DNA from: Natronococcus sp. CG52
GTDB taxonomy: Archaea; Halobacteriota; Halobacteria; Halobacteriales; Natrialbaceae
DNA: 64,000 nucleotides
Assembly: GCF_023913515.1 (NCBI RefSeq)
Contig: NZ_CP099391.1
Span: forward strand, 3,844,001 to 3,908,000
Reading direction: 5' to 3'
Part shown: positions 17,227 through 26,082 of the stretch, piece by piece
How positions within the stretch are numbered: the stretch's first letter is position 1
Layout of the letters: every line of letters starts with the position of its first letter
Program-made: the position numbers and the translations under genes
Notes under the pieces: model-generated
What the model was told of the DNA's origin: nothing
Seen by the model: only the letters and a program-made list of their open reading frames with translations
Databases searched by the model: none

Positions 17227-17272
17227 ACCTCCCGTCGTAGCTTCACCTCGTGACCGGAACCACTTGACGAAC
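17227..17272 (-). promoter_or_regulatory. Tandem promoter-like repeat, copy nearest hisG
   Basis: On the minus strand it reads GTCAAGTGGTTCCGGTCACG, then GAAGCTACGACGGGAGGTCG. The TATA position (GTCAAG) has decayed compared with the other two copies. A short match to the palindromic repeat (CGATCGGGTGTG) follows at 17279-17290. Confidence 0.5.
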
Positions 17273-17334
17273 GGACGGCGATCGGGTGTGGAGATAGCCG
17301 TTCGACTACGGGGTCTGAAAGCGGTAGAACGGCC

Positions 17335-17390
17335 GGCTTCCCGTCATAGCTCTACTTTGTGACCAGAAGCGCTTAAAGCGCGAACCGTTC
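17335..17390 (-). promoter_or_regulatory. Tandem promoter-like repeat, middle copy
   Basis: On the minus strand it reads GCTTTAAGCGCTTCTGGTCA, then CAAAGTAGAGCTATGACGGG. TTTAAG is a good archaeal TATA box, with the conserved block beginning about 22 bp downstream at the expected transcription start. Confidence 0.55.
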
Positions 17391-17463
17391 GGATAGCTCG
17401 ATCGGACACTCGCCACTACCGACGCACAGCCGTCGCTACCGAAATCGAGGACCGTGAGAAGCG

Positions 17464-17517
17464 ACGATCTCCCGTCGTATCTCTATCTTGTGACCAGAAG
17501 CACTTAAAGAACGATCG
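17464..17517 (-). promoter_or_regulatory. Tandem promoter-like repeat, distal copy
   Basis: On the minus strand it reads TTTAAGTGCTTCTGGTCACA, then AGATAGAGATACGACGGGAG. The TGACCAGAAG words of the three copies start at 17251, 17360 and 17491, so spacings are 109 and 131 bp. The copy lies 40 bp beyond the CopB stop. Confidence 0.55.
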
Positions 17518-17556
17518 ACCACCCGGCCTCGAGTGTCGACGCCGGTCGCCGGACGG

Positions 17557-19785
17557 TCAGATCTCGAGGTCGACCCGGCGCAACAGCTGCGCGTTGATCG
17601 CGACGATCACGGTACTCGCGGACATGAGGACCGCGCCGACCGCGGGTGAGAGCAGGATGCCGATCGGCGCCAGGATCCCGGCGGCAAGCGGCAGTGCGAA
17701 CACGTTGTAGCCGGCGGCCCAGGCGATGTTCTCCTGCATCTTCCGGTAGCTCTTCCGGCTCAGCCGCACGAGCCGGGCGACGTCGCGCGGATCGTTCTCG
17801 ACGAGTACCACGTCCGCCGACTCGACGGCGACGTCCGTCCCGGAGCCGATGGCGATCCCCACGTCGGATCGGGTGAGCGCCGGCGCGTCGTTGACGCCGT
17901 CGCCGACCATCGCGACGAGTTTGTCCTGCGCCTGGAGTTCGACGATCTTCTCGTCTTTGTCCTCCGGCAGCACCTCCGCGAACACGGTGTCGATCCCGAG
18001 TTCGTCGGCGACGGCGCGGGCGACGTCCTCGTCGTCGCCGGTCAGCATCGCGACCTCGATGCCCGTTCCCTGCAGCGCGTCGATCGCCTCGAAGCTCTCC
18101 TCGCGCACGACGTCGGCGAGCGCGAGTGCGCCGACGACGGACTCGTCGCGCAGCACGTAGACGACGCCCTGTCCGCGCTCGCCGGCCTCGTCGGCGAACC
18201 GCTCGAGATCCGCTCCGGGCTCGACCCCGAGGTGGCGCAGCAGGTTGGGGCCGCCGACGGAGACGGTTCGGCCGTCGCGGTCGTGGGAGACGCTCTCGCC
18301 GGCCGGACCACCTTCGCCGCCGGGTATCACGGCCGGAATCGCGTCGTGCTCGATCGTCGCTCGGACGCCCCGGCCCTCGAGTGCCTCGAATCCGCGGACG
18401 TCGGGCACTGAGAGACCCCGCCCGCTGGCTTCCTCGAGGATGGCCTGGGCGATCATGTGTTCAGAGTCGCCCTCCGCGGCGGCCGCGAGCGTCAGGACGT
18501 CGTCTTCGCTCCAGCCCTCGACCGCCGCGATCTCGACGACGCCCTGTTCGCCCTCGGTGAGCGTTCCCGTCTTGTCGAAGACGACGGTGTCGAGGTTCCG
18601 GGCCTCCTCCATCGCGATCCGGTCGCGGACGAGCATCCCGTTCCGGGCGGCCGTCGACGTGTTGATCGCGACCACCAGCGGGACGGCCAGTCCGAGCGCG
18701 TGCGGACAAGCGATGACGAGGACGGTGACGACGCGTTCCACGACCGGTAGCCCGAAGCCGGCGGCGACGGTCCAGCCGACGGCGGTGACCGCCGCGACGC
18801 TAAGTGCCGCATAAAAGAGCCAGCCGGCAGCCCGGTCGGCGAGCACCTGCGTTCTCGAGCGGCTCTCCTGGGCCTCCTCGACCAGGCGCATGATACCCGA
18901 CAGCGTGGTCTCCTCGCCGGTCGCGGCGATCCGAACGCGCAGGCTCCCGTCGCGGTTGGTCGTCCCGCCGATGACCTCGTCGCCCGGCTCCTTCTTGACC
19001 GGCTTCGACTCGCCCGTGAGCATCGCCTCGGTGACGTTCGACTCGCCCTCCTCGACGACGCCGTCGGCCGGAACGTTCGAGCCGGGCCGGACGAGCACGA
19101 GGTCGTCCTCCTCGAGGTCGTCGACGGGAACTTCTTCGGTCTCGCCCTCCTCCGTGATTCGTTCCGCGGTGTCGGGCAGCAGTTCGGCGAGTTCGTCGAG
19201 CGCGCCCGAGGCGCGCCTGACGCTTCGCATCTCGATCCAGTGGCCCAGCAGGAAGATGACGATCAGCGTCACGAGCTCCCAGAAGAACGGCTCGCCGATG
19301 CCGAACGCCACCGCCGCGACGCTGTAGACGAACGCGACGGTGATCGCCAGCGAGATCAGCAGCATCATCCCCGGCTCGCGGTTGCGGGCTTCGACCGCGC
19401 CCATCCGGAGAAACGGAATCCCGCCGTAGCCGAAGACGGCGACGCCGAGGACGGGGCTCGCGAACTCGCTGCCGGGGACCGTCACCGCGGCGTAGCCGAA
19501 CCACTCCTGGAGCATCGGACTGTAGTACAGCACCGGCAGGGAGAGCGCGAGGCAGGCGAAAAATCGTTTCCTGAACATCCCCTCGTGATCCGAGTGATCG
19601 ACGTGCGCGCCGTGGTCTCGCTCGCGGTCGTGGCGATCCGCGTGATCGTCGTGGTCCTCCGACGGCATCTCGTCGGGCCCCGGCGTATCCCGATAGCAGT
19701 TACAGACCCGACAACACGAGCAGTACCCGTCGGTCGGCCGCTCGTCGCGGGACGGTCCGTGTCGGTCCGATGAGCGGTCGGCCAT
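17557..19785 (-). CDS. copB: CopB-type heavy-metal P1B-ATPase (CPH motif)
   Basis: A 742-residue metal pump. The transmembrane metal site reads [11 protein letters not shown], the CPH form found in CopB-type Cu/Ag exporters; [11 protein letters not shown] is the phosphorylation site, TGES the actuator loop and [10 protein letters not shown] the ATP-site hinge. There is no HMA domain; instead the first 70 residues hold a Cys cluster ([11 protein letters not shown]) and a His/Asp-rich stretch ([18 protein letters not shown]) that could bind metal. It is head-to-head with the CopA-type gene. Start at 19785 keeps the Cys cluster; an ATG at residue 39 is an alternative. AATTATACTCG near 19915 may be its TATA box. 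Confidence 0.9.
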   Translation of the reverse strand: MADRSSDRHGPSRDERPTDGYCSCCRVCNCYRDTPGPDEMPSEDHDDHADRHDRERDHGAHVDHSDHEGMFRKRFFACLALSLPVLYYSPMLQEWFGYAAVTVPGSEFASPVLGVAVFGYGGIPFLRMGAVEARNREPGMMLLISLAITVAFVYSVAAVAFGIGEPFFWELVTLIVIFLLGHWIEMRSVRRASGALDELAELLPDTAERITEEGETEEVPVDDLEEDDLVLVRPGSNVPADGVVEEGESNVTEAMLTGESKPVKKEPGDEVIGGTTNRDGSLRVRIAATGEETTLSGIMRLVEEAQESRSRTQVLADRAAGWLFYAALSVAAVTAVGWTVAAGFGLPVVERVVTVLVIACPHALGLAVPLVVAINTSTAARNGMLVRDRIAMEEARNLDTVVFDKTGTLTEGEQGVVEIAAVEGWSEDDVLTLAAAAEGDSEHMIAQAILEEASGRGLSVPDVRGFEALEGRGVRATIEHDAIPAVIPGGEGGPAGESVSHDRDGRTVSVGGPNLLRHLGVEPGADLERFADEAGERGQGVVYVLRDESVVGALALADVVREESFEAIDALQGTGIEVAMLTGDDEDVARAVADELGIDTVFAEVLPEDKDEKIVELQAQDKLVAMVGDGVNDAPALTRSDVGIAIGSGTDVAVESADVVLVENDPRDVARLVRLSRKSYRKMQENIAWAAGYNVFALPLAAGILAPIGILLSPAVGAVLMSASTVIVAINAQLLRRVDLEI

Positions 19786-19996
19786 CGGCGCTACGCACCT
19801 CGTTCGAGACGGTGTGGTAGGCCCCCCTCCCGAGCGGTCGAGTGAGCCGCGATCCCGATCGTGCTGGTGTAGCCGGTGACGAGAGACACAAGCGTTCTTC
19901 TCGAGACGCGAGTATAATTCTCACACGTCGGACTCCGATCGGTCGGCCCGTACTTTCGTCTCGAAGGTCGATACCCGGCTTCAGATTTTATTCGAA

Positions 19997-20035
19997 ATTG
20001 TGATCGTGAAATATTTTGCGCGTGTAAGTCACAAT
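19997..20035 (+). promoter_or_regulatory. copA promoter with flanking inverted repeat
   Basis: ATTGTGA (19997-20003) and TCACAAT (20029-20035) form a perfect 7-bp inverted repeat with 25 bp between them. The AT-rich centre AAATATTTTG (20009-20018) is the best TATA box for copA. A repressor bound across both arms could block TBP; this is inferred from position only. Confidence 0.5.
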
Positions 20036-20066
20036 CCGCTTGAACGTGTAGCCCATACGATCAGGT

Positions 20067-22688
20067 ATGACTACCAGGCGAGCGCACCTCGAGATCACCG
20101 GCATGTCCTGTTCGACGTGCTCGGGGAGCGTCGAGGACGCGGTGGGAGCCCTCGAGGGCGTCGCGTCGGCGAACGCGAACTACGCGACCGACGAAGGGAC
20201 AGTCGAGTACGACCCCGACGAGACCTCGCTGGCCGAGATCTACGACGCGATCGCGGACGCGGGGTACGAGGCGGCCTCCGAGACGGGGACGCTCACCGTC
20301 CTCGGGATGTCGTGTTCGACCTGTTCGGGGACGGTGAGCGACGCCGTCTCCGACCTGCCGGGGGTGATCCGGGCGGACGTGAACTTCGCCTCGGACGAGG
20401 CGCGGGTCGCGTACAACCCGAACGACGTCTCGCTCGCCGAGATCGGCCGGGCGATCGAGGAAGCGGGGTACGAACCCGTCCGCGACGAGGTCGAGGAGAC
20501 CCAGGGGGCGAGCCGGCGCGAGCGCGCCGTCGAGAAAGAACTCCGCCGTCAGCGCCGGTTGGTGATCGGCGGCGGCCTGCTGACGCTCCCGTTCGTGCCG
20601 ATCATGCTCGCGATGTTCGGTCTGGTCGACCTCCCGCACGCGGTGTTCGGGATCGATCTCGACTGGATCGAGTTCGTCCTCGCGACCGCGCTGATGGCGA
20701 CGCTCGGTAGGGAGTTCCTCGTCGGCGCCTACCGCGCGTTCGCGAACGACCGCCGCGCCAACATGGACACCCTGGTCGCGATGGGGACCTCGACGGGGTA
20801 CGTCTACAGCGTGGCCCTGCTGTTCGGTCTCATCAGCGGCGCCGGACTCTACTTCGAGGCCGTGGGGTTCATCCTCTGGTTCATCACGCTCGGCAACTGG
20901 CTCGAGGTGCGCTCGAAGGCCCGCGCGGGCAGCGCGCTGCGGGAACTGCTCGAGATGGAGGCCGACGAGGCGATCGTCGTCGAGGACGGCGAGGAGAAGC
21001 AGGTTCCGCTCGAGGACGTCGAAGTCGGCGACGTCATGAAGGTCCGGCCGGGCGAGCGAATTCCGACCGACGGCGTCGTCGTCGACGGCCAGAGCGCGGT
21101 CGACGAGTCGATGCTCACCGGCGAGTCCGTCCCCGTCGAGAAGGGCGACGGCGACGAGGTCGTCGGCTCGACGATCAACGAGAACGGCGTCCTGTTGGTC
21201 GAAGCGACGCGGGTCGGCTCCGAGACGGCGATCCAGCAAATCGTTAACCGGGTCAAGGAGGCCCAGTCGCGCCAGCCCGAAATTCAGCGACTGGTCGACA
21301 GGGTGAGCGGCTACTTCGTTCCCGCGGTGATCGCCAACGCCGTCTTCTGGTCGCTGCTCTGGTTCCTCTTCCCAGAGACGCTGTACGGTGCGTCCTCGTC
21401 GCTGAGCGCCTGGATCCCGGTGCTCGATCCCGTCGACGGCGGTCCCGTCGCCGGCGGCGTCCCGATCCTCGAGTTCTCGGTGATCGTGCTCGCCTCCGCG
21501 CTCCTGATCGCCTGTCCCTGCGCGCTCGGACTGGCGACGCCGGCCGCGACGATGGTCGGCTCGACGCTGGCCGCGACGAACGGCGTCCTCTTCGAGGGCG
21601 GCGACGTGCTCGAGCAGGTCCGCGGCATCGACACGATCGTCTTCGACAAGACGGGGACGCTGACCCACGGCGAGATGGTGCTGACGGACGTCGAACTCGT
21701 CGGCGAGCGGACGGCCACCGACGGGGGCGCTGACGCCGCACCGGACGGTGGAGCGCTCGCCGAACCCGAGGAGACCCTCGAGTCGTTCGTCCTGGGCGCC
21801 GCTGCAACCGCGGAATCCGGCTCCGAACACCCCATCGCGAGGGCGATCGTCGACGGCGCCGAGGACCGCGGCGCCGACGTCGGCGAGGTTTCCGAGTTCG
21901 AGAACGTTCCCGGTCACGGTATCCGCGCGGAGACCGACCGCGGAACCGTGCTGATCGGCCGGCGCAAGCTCCTCGAGGAGGAGGGAATCGACACGCAGTC
22001 CGCAGAGGAGACGCTGATGCGTCTCGAGCGCGAAGGAAAGACGGCGATGCCGATCGCGGTCGACGGGGACCTACTGGGCGTGCTCGCGGTCGCGGACGAG
22101 GTCCGCGAGAGCGCGACGGAGACCGTCGCGGCGCTGCGCGAGCGCGGAACCGAGGTCGCGATGCTCACCGGCGACAACGAGCGCACGGCGAAGGCGGTCG
22201 CCGAGCAGGTCGGCATCGACCCCGCGAACGTCCGGGCGGAGGTGCTGCCGGAGGACAAGGCGGACCACGTCGAGGCGCTCCAGGAGGATGGATCCCGAGT
22301 GATGATGGTCGGCGACGGCGTCAACGACGCGCCCGCGCTGACGACCGCCCAGGTCGGCGTCGCCATCGGGTCGGGGACCGACGTCGCCATCGAGAGCGCC
22401 GACGTGACGCTGATGCGCGACGATCCCGCGGACGTGCTGAAGGCCGTCCGGATCTCCGAAGCGACGATCTCGAAGGTTCGCCAGAACCTCTTCTGGGCCT
22501 TTATTTACAACACGACGCTGATTCCGATCGCCTCGCTCGGCCTTCTGAATCCGGCGCTGGCGGGGCTGGCGATGGCCACCTCGAGCGTGAGCGTCATGAC
22601 GAACAGCCTCGCGTTCGCGAAGTACGACCCCCACGAGGACTACCGACTCGCCGTAACGAAACCGCTCGCGCGGCTCCGTCGGAAGTGA
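20067..22688 (+). CDS. copA: CopA-type copper P1B-ATPase with two HMA domains
   Basis: An 873-residue Cu(I) exporter. Two N-terminal HMA domains (about 1-70 and 72-145) each have GMSCSTCSG, i.e. CxxC copper sites. The membrane site is [12 protein letters not shown] (CPC); [21 protein letters not shown], the SEHP nucleotide-binding signature and [10 protein letters not shown] are all present. It takes copper from the cytosol and exports it. The divergent partner is the CPH-type ATPase. No copper chaperone gene is adjacent. Confidence 0.95.
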   Translation: MTTRRAHLEITGMSCSTCSGSVEDAVGALEGVASANANYATDEGTVEYDPDETSLAEIYDAIADAGYEAASETGTLTVLGMSCSTCSGTVSDAVSDLPGVIRADVNFASDEARVAYNPNDVSLAEIGRAIEEAGYEPVRDEVEETQGASRRERAVEKELRRQRRLVIGGGLLTLPFVPIMLAMFGLVDLPHAVFGIDLDWIEFVLATALMATLGREFLVGAYRAFANDRRANMDTLVAMGTSTGYVYSVALLFGLISGAGLYFEAVGFILWFITLGNWLEVRSKARAGSALRELLEMEADEAIVVEDGEEKQVPLEDVEVGDVMKVRPGERIPTDGVVVDGQSAVDESMLTGESVPVEKGDGDEVVGSTINENGVLLVEATRVGSETAIQQIVNRVKEAQSRQPEIQRLVDRVSGYFVPAVIANAVFWSLLWFLFPETLYGASSSLSAWIPVLDPVDGGPVAGGVPILEFSVIVLASALLIACPCALGLATPAATMVGSTLAATNGVLFEGGDVLEQVRGIDTIVFDKTGTLTHGEMVLTDVELVGERTATDGGADAAPDGGALAEPEETLESFVLGAAATAESGSEHPIARAIVDGAEDRGADVGEVSEFENVPGHGIRAETDRGTVLIGRRKLLEEEGIDTQSAEETLMRLEREGKTAMPIAVDGDLLGVLAVADEVRESATETVAALRERGTEVAMLTGDNERTAKAVAEQVGIDPANVRAEVLPEDKADHVEALQEDGSRVMMVGDGVNDAPALTTAQVGVAIGSGTDVAIESADVTLMRDDPADVLKAVRISEATISKVRQNLFWAFIYNTTLIPIASLGLLNPALAGLAMATSSVSVMTNSLAFAKYDPHEDYRLAVTKPLARLRRK

Positions 22689-22898
22689 CGGTATCACGGA
22701 ACGGTCGGGAGTTCCGACTATCCGTCGACCGTCGGACAACTGGATCGGCCGGGAGACGCTCTGATCCAGTTATGAATGGATCGTATCGGAAAAGTCTAAG
22801 TGGTATATCGAAGTAATGATACTGGTGCTTGATAGCATCCATCATGGTATCGAGCGCTAGTCACTGATCGACGCGCGGCAGAAGGGGAGCGACTGCAT

Positions 22899-23072
22899 AT
22901 GGCGAAAGCACACAAACTCGATTGCGAGGCGGCAGAGGCTGACTGCCGATTCATCATCCAATCGGAAAACGAAGAAGAGGCGGTAGAACTGGCCAAAAAC
23001 CACATGAGAGACGTTCACGGAAAAGACTTCACGGACGAGGAGCTTCAGGAACAACACCTACAGGTCGTATAA
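22899..23072 (+). CDS. Small DUF1059 protein
   Basis: A 57-residue protein, MAKAHKLDCEAAEADCRF at the N-terminus, then a helix (ENEEEAVELAKNHMRDVHG) and a short acidic end. DUF1059 proteins have this size and the LDCxxxxxDCxF start. Function is unknown. A TCTAAGTGG/TATATCG stretch about 100 bp upstream could be its promoter. No operon partner: copA ends 210 bp before it. Confidence 0.8.
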   Translation: MAKAHKLDCEAAEADCRFIIQSENEEEAVELAKNHMRDVHGKDFTDEELQEQHLQVV

Positions 23073-23232
23073 CGACCGGAGAAGTCGGCCCGATAGCGCT
23101 ATCCGGTGCATCCGGGACCCCGCTTTCACAGGGGACGGGTAGATTGCGGTCCGGGGCGGCGCGCCGTTCGCCCGGACGCAACGAGGATCGGACGAGTGTT
23201 CTCGAACGCGAAACCCGCGCTATCGACGACTG

Positions 23233-24198
23233 CTACTCGCCGAGTTGCGGGAACAGCGTTTCCGCGACGACGGCCGTCAGGTAGGCCTCGACGAACGCCG
23301 CCAGCACGAGCAGCAGCCAGCCGAAGACGATCAGCAGGGCCGTCCGGTAGGCGTACGATTTCGTGAACAGCGCGTCGCGCGAGCCGCTGATTCGCTGGAC
23401 GACTCGATGGAGGAACCGGAAGCCGACCCCCGAGGCGATGAACAGCGCCGGAAGCTCGAAGATGCCGTGGGGCACGAGCAGGGCGACAATCGGTCCGAAC
23501 CCGACCTCGAGTCCGGTTACGATCGCGAGATTGCCGACGAGGATGCCGTTGAACACCATGATGAACGCCGTCACCAGCCCCAGCGTGAGCGCGCCGAGGA
23601 TCGCGACCAGGAACGGCGGCGTGTTCTGGACGATGAAGAACGTCGCCGAGAGTTCGATCTCGCCGCCGCCCTCGGCGAACTCGCCCTCGTCGAACTCCTC
23701 CATCACCAGCTCGAAGAACAGCTCCGTCAGGTCGACGCCCGCGGCGACGAGCGCGCCGCCGATGAGGACGCCGCCGGCGAACAGCGCCGTCGCGAACCAG
23801 ACGTAGAGACGGTGTTCGGCCCATCCCTCGGCGAGTCCGGCAGCGATTCCGAGACCGCCGGTCAGCGCCAGGGCACCGAGTGCACCGAAACCGACCGCGA
23901 GCGCGACTGCGCCGGTCGCGGCGAGCGCCGCGTCGTGAGCGGCCGCCGTGGTCCCCGCCGTCACGAGCGAAACGACCGCGAGCGCGAACGCGAGGGCCGC
24001 CCAGCCGCGTCCCGCCGTTTCCCCCGGCTCCCGTCCTCCGGGCGGGCTCGAGCCGGGCTCTGCGGGCGGAGTCGAGGGAGCGGTCCGGCCCTCGGCGTCG
24101 CTCGATTCGCGAGACTCGGCCGACGATCGCTCGGTACGTTTGCGGTGACCGGAGTCGATCGTCTCGGTCTCGTCGCCGCCGGGTCGTCGATCGTTCAT
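23233..24198 (-). CDS. Stage II sporulation protein M (SpoIIM)-family membrane protein
   Basis: A 321-residue membrane protein with a polar, disordered N-terminal 65 residues and then about seven hydrophobic segments. The family core is FIVQNTPPFLVAILGALTLGLVTAF followed by GNLAIVTGLEVG and PHGIFELPALFIA, all typical of SpoIIM/DUF95. In archaea the role is unknown; membrane remodelling or secretion has been suggested from other lineages. The ATG at 24198 is preferred over the longer frame because a palindromic TATA box lies 27 bp upstream. Confidence 0.85.
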   Translation of the reverse strand: MNDRRPGGDETETIDSGHRKRTERSSAESRESSDAEGRTAPSTPPAEPGSSPPGGREPGETAGRGWAALAFALAVVSLVTAGTTAAAHDAALAATGAVALAVGFGALGALALTGGLGIAAGLAEGWAEHRLYVWFATALFAGGVLIGGALVAAGVDLTELFFELVMEEFDEGEFAEGGGEIELSATFFIVQNTPPFLVAILGALTLGLVTAFIMVFNGILVGNLAIVTGLEVGFGPIVALLVPHGIFELPALFIASGVGFRFLHRVVQRISGSRDALFTKSYAYRTALLIVFGWLLLVLAAFVEAYLTAVVAETLFPQLGE

Positions 24199-24219
24199 GC
24201 ATCTCCGTTGGACGAAATC

Positions 24220-24233
24220 GCGGATAAATCCGC
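24220..24233 (-). promoter_or_regulatory. Palindromic TATA element of the SpoIIM-family gene
   Basis: GCGGAT-AA-ATCCGC is a perfect 14-bp inverted repeat that includes the minus-strand TTTATCC box. Its centre is about 28 bp before the ATG at 24198. Confidence 0.45.
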
Positions 24234-24467
24234 CGACGGAACCGACCTGCCGAGAACGCGTCGCGATCACTCGAGCGGTCGGCGACTGCGAGCGTCGCGG
24301 GAGGACGGTTCGAACGGAGGGGGCCTCGGCGGTGCGCTCGAGTACGTCGCCGGTCATCGTCGTGAGATACGTTCGGGGAGCCCGCAGCCCGTCGGCTACG
24401 GACGAGACCGCGACCGCAGGAGGGCGAGAACGAAAACTGGTTTACCCGCCGGACTGTGGCAACGACT

Positions 24468-25331
24468 ATGATCATCAGCGGATCCGCGTCGCAGTCTCTC
24501 GCCGCGGCGCTCGCACGCGAACTCGAGGAACCGCTCGCCGCCGTCGAGTACGACCGCTTCCCCGACGGCGAACTGCTCGCGGCCGTTCCGGAGATCGGCG
24601 AGGCCGGGGCCGACGTCGACCGGGCGGTCGTCGTCGCCTCGACCGTCTCGAGTGACGCCCACCTCGAGGTACTCCAGTTACAGGACGCCGCTCGAGAGGC
24701 GGGCGTCGACGAGGTCGTGACCGTCCTGCCGTACATGGGCTACGGCCGCCAGGACGAGGCTTTCGAGCCGGGACACCCGATCTCGGCGCGGGCGGTCGCC
24801 CGCGCCGTCTCGACCGGTGCGGACCGCGTGCTCACCGTCAACCCCCACGAGCGGGACGTCCGCGAGTTCTTCGAGCCGTCGGCGACGACCGTCGACGCCG
24901 CCGATCGACTTGCCGAACCCCTCCCCGACGAACTCGAGGATCCCGTCTTCCTCTCGCCCGACGAGGGGGCGATCGAACTCGCCGAGACGGTTCGCGACGC
25001 CTACGGGGCGGGCGAGACCGACTACTTCGAGAAGACCCGCTACTCCGGGACGGAGGTCGAAATCTCGCCGAGCGACGTCGCCGTCGAGAACCGGGACGTC
25101 GTCGTCACCGACGACATCATCGCGACGGGATCGACGATGAGCGAAGCCGTCGGGGTCCTCCAGGAGCGCGGCGTCGGGCGCGTCTTCGTCGCCTGCGTCC
25201 ACCCGCTGCTGGCGCGCGACGCCGTGACGAAGCTCTCGCGGGCCGGCGTCGAGCGGATCTACGGAACGGACACCATCGAACGCCAGCACAGCGCCGTCTC
25301 GGTCGCGCCGACGATCGCCGAGCAGCTATAG
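24468..25331 (+). CDS. prs: Ribose-phosphate pyrophosphokinase
   Basis: A 287-residue PRPP synthase. It keeps FPDGEL near residue 27, LPYMGYGRQDEAF, NPHERD and the PRPP loop DDIIATGSTM, and has the shorter archaeal length. It makes PRPP from ribose 5-phosphate and ATP, the substrate for HisG and Upp in this window. The ATG at 24468 has a GTTTAC box about 27 bp upstream; a GTG at 24456 is a possible alternative. Confidence 0.95.
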   Translation: MIISGSASQSLAAALARELEEPLAAVEYDRFPDGELLAAVPEIGEAGADVDRAVVVASTVSSDAHLEVLQLQDAAREAGVDEVVTVLPYMGYGRQDEAFEPGHPISARAVARAVSTGADRVLTVNPHERDVREFFEPSATTVDAADRLAEPLPDELEDPVFLSPDEGAIELAETVRDAYGAGETDYFEKTRYSGTEVEISPSDVAVENRDVVVTDDIIATGSTMSEAVGVLQERGVGRVFVACVHPLLARDAVTKLSRAGVERIYGTDTIERQHSAVSVAPTIAEQL

Positions 25332-25336
25332 GAGGC

Positions 25337-25403
25337 ACTGAAAGTCAGTTCACACCCGATCGCACAGCCGTCCGTCGTGCGATCGGGTGTGAATCGTTTC
25401 AGT
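25337..25403. repeat. 67-bp palindromic intergenic element
   Basis: Inner arms TTCACACCCGATCGCAC (25349-25365) and GTGCGATCGGGTGTGAA (25377-25393) are perfect 17-bp complements around an 11-nt loop. Outer words ACTGAAA and TTTCAGT frame the element. Partial copies occur at 5461-5498 and 17279-17290. It lies just after the prs stop, so it can also act as a terminator, but its dispersed copies point to a repeat family. Confidence 0.75.
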
Positions 25404-25521
25404 TACTGCATGACGTTCTCGGCCAGTCGAGTTCCTGAAGGGTTAAGTGCTCGCTCCGCCCCGTTCTAGCCATCTCGAGCGGCGTGTCGACCGCGCCGCG
25501 ATCACCACGCAGACTCCTCGG

Positions 25522-26064
25522 ATGCACGGAATCGTTCACAAATCTCTGAAATCGTACGTCGTCGCGAAGGCCGGCGGCGAGACGTGGGACACGATCGTCG
25601 AGCAGGCGGATATCGAGCCGACGCTGTACCTTTCGGTCAGTCGCTACGACGACGCGGAGATCGACGCTGTTCTCGAGGCGCTCGCGTCGATGGCCGTTCA
25701 GGATCGGCCCGCGATCGAACGCGACTTCGGCCGCTCGCTCGCGCCGGAACTGTGTTCGACGTTCGACGCCCACCTCGACGACGAGGCCGAACTTCTGGAG
25801 GGACTCACCTCGCTCGAGGCGATTACCGCGACCGTCGAGCGGACGACGACGGAGACGACGCTTCCGAGCGTTACCTGCGCGGAGGACGACCGGGCGGTTG
25901 TCGTCCGCTACGACTCCCACCGCGACTACTGCGACCTGGCTCACGGTGTGCTCGAGGGACTCGTCGCCGAGTCCGACGCCGAGGCGACCGTCACGGAACG
26001 AGTGTGTGTCCGGAACGGAGCCGGTGACTGTGCGTTTCGGGTCGAACTCGAGGAACTCGAGTAG
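25522..26064 (+). CDS. H-NOX-like (heme NO-binding domain) protein
   Basis: A 180-residue soluble protein resembling the HNOB family. The start MHGIVHKSLKSYVVAKAGGETWD, the YLSVSRYDDAEID stretch and VVRYDSHRDYCDLAHGVLEG fit the fold. A candidate heme-ligand His lies in FDAHLDD near residue 84, but I could not confirm its alignment. The C-terminal RNGAGDCAFRVE also resembles the V4R/4-vinyl reductase ending. It may sense NO or O2; no kinase, cyclase or transducer gene is adjacent. GGTTAAGTG at about 25441 may be the promoter. Confidence 0.72.
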   Translation: MHGIVHKSLKSYVVAKAGGETWDTIVEQADIEPTLYLSVSRYDDAEIDAVLEALASMAVQDRPAIERDFGRSLAPELCSTFDAHLDDEAELLEGLTSLEAITATVERTTTETTLPSVTCAEDDRAVVVRYDSHRDYCDLAHGVLEGLVAESDAEATVTERVCVRNGAGDCAFRVELEELE

Positions 26065-26082
26065 CCGACGTGCGGGACGTTC

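Noticed and set aside
17227-17517. CRISPR-like array
   Set aside because: Only three imperfect units of about 50 bp with irregular spacing, each containing a TATA-like word; no cas genes in the window.
20061-21917. Minus-strand frame of more than 600 codons
   Set aside because: It is the antisense of copA, rich in Arg/Asp/Gly and with no recognisable motif.
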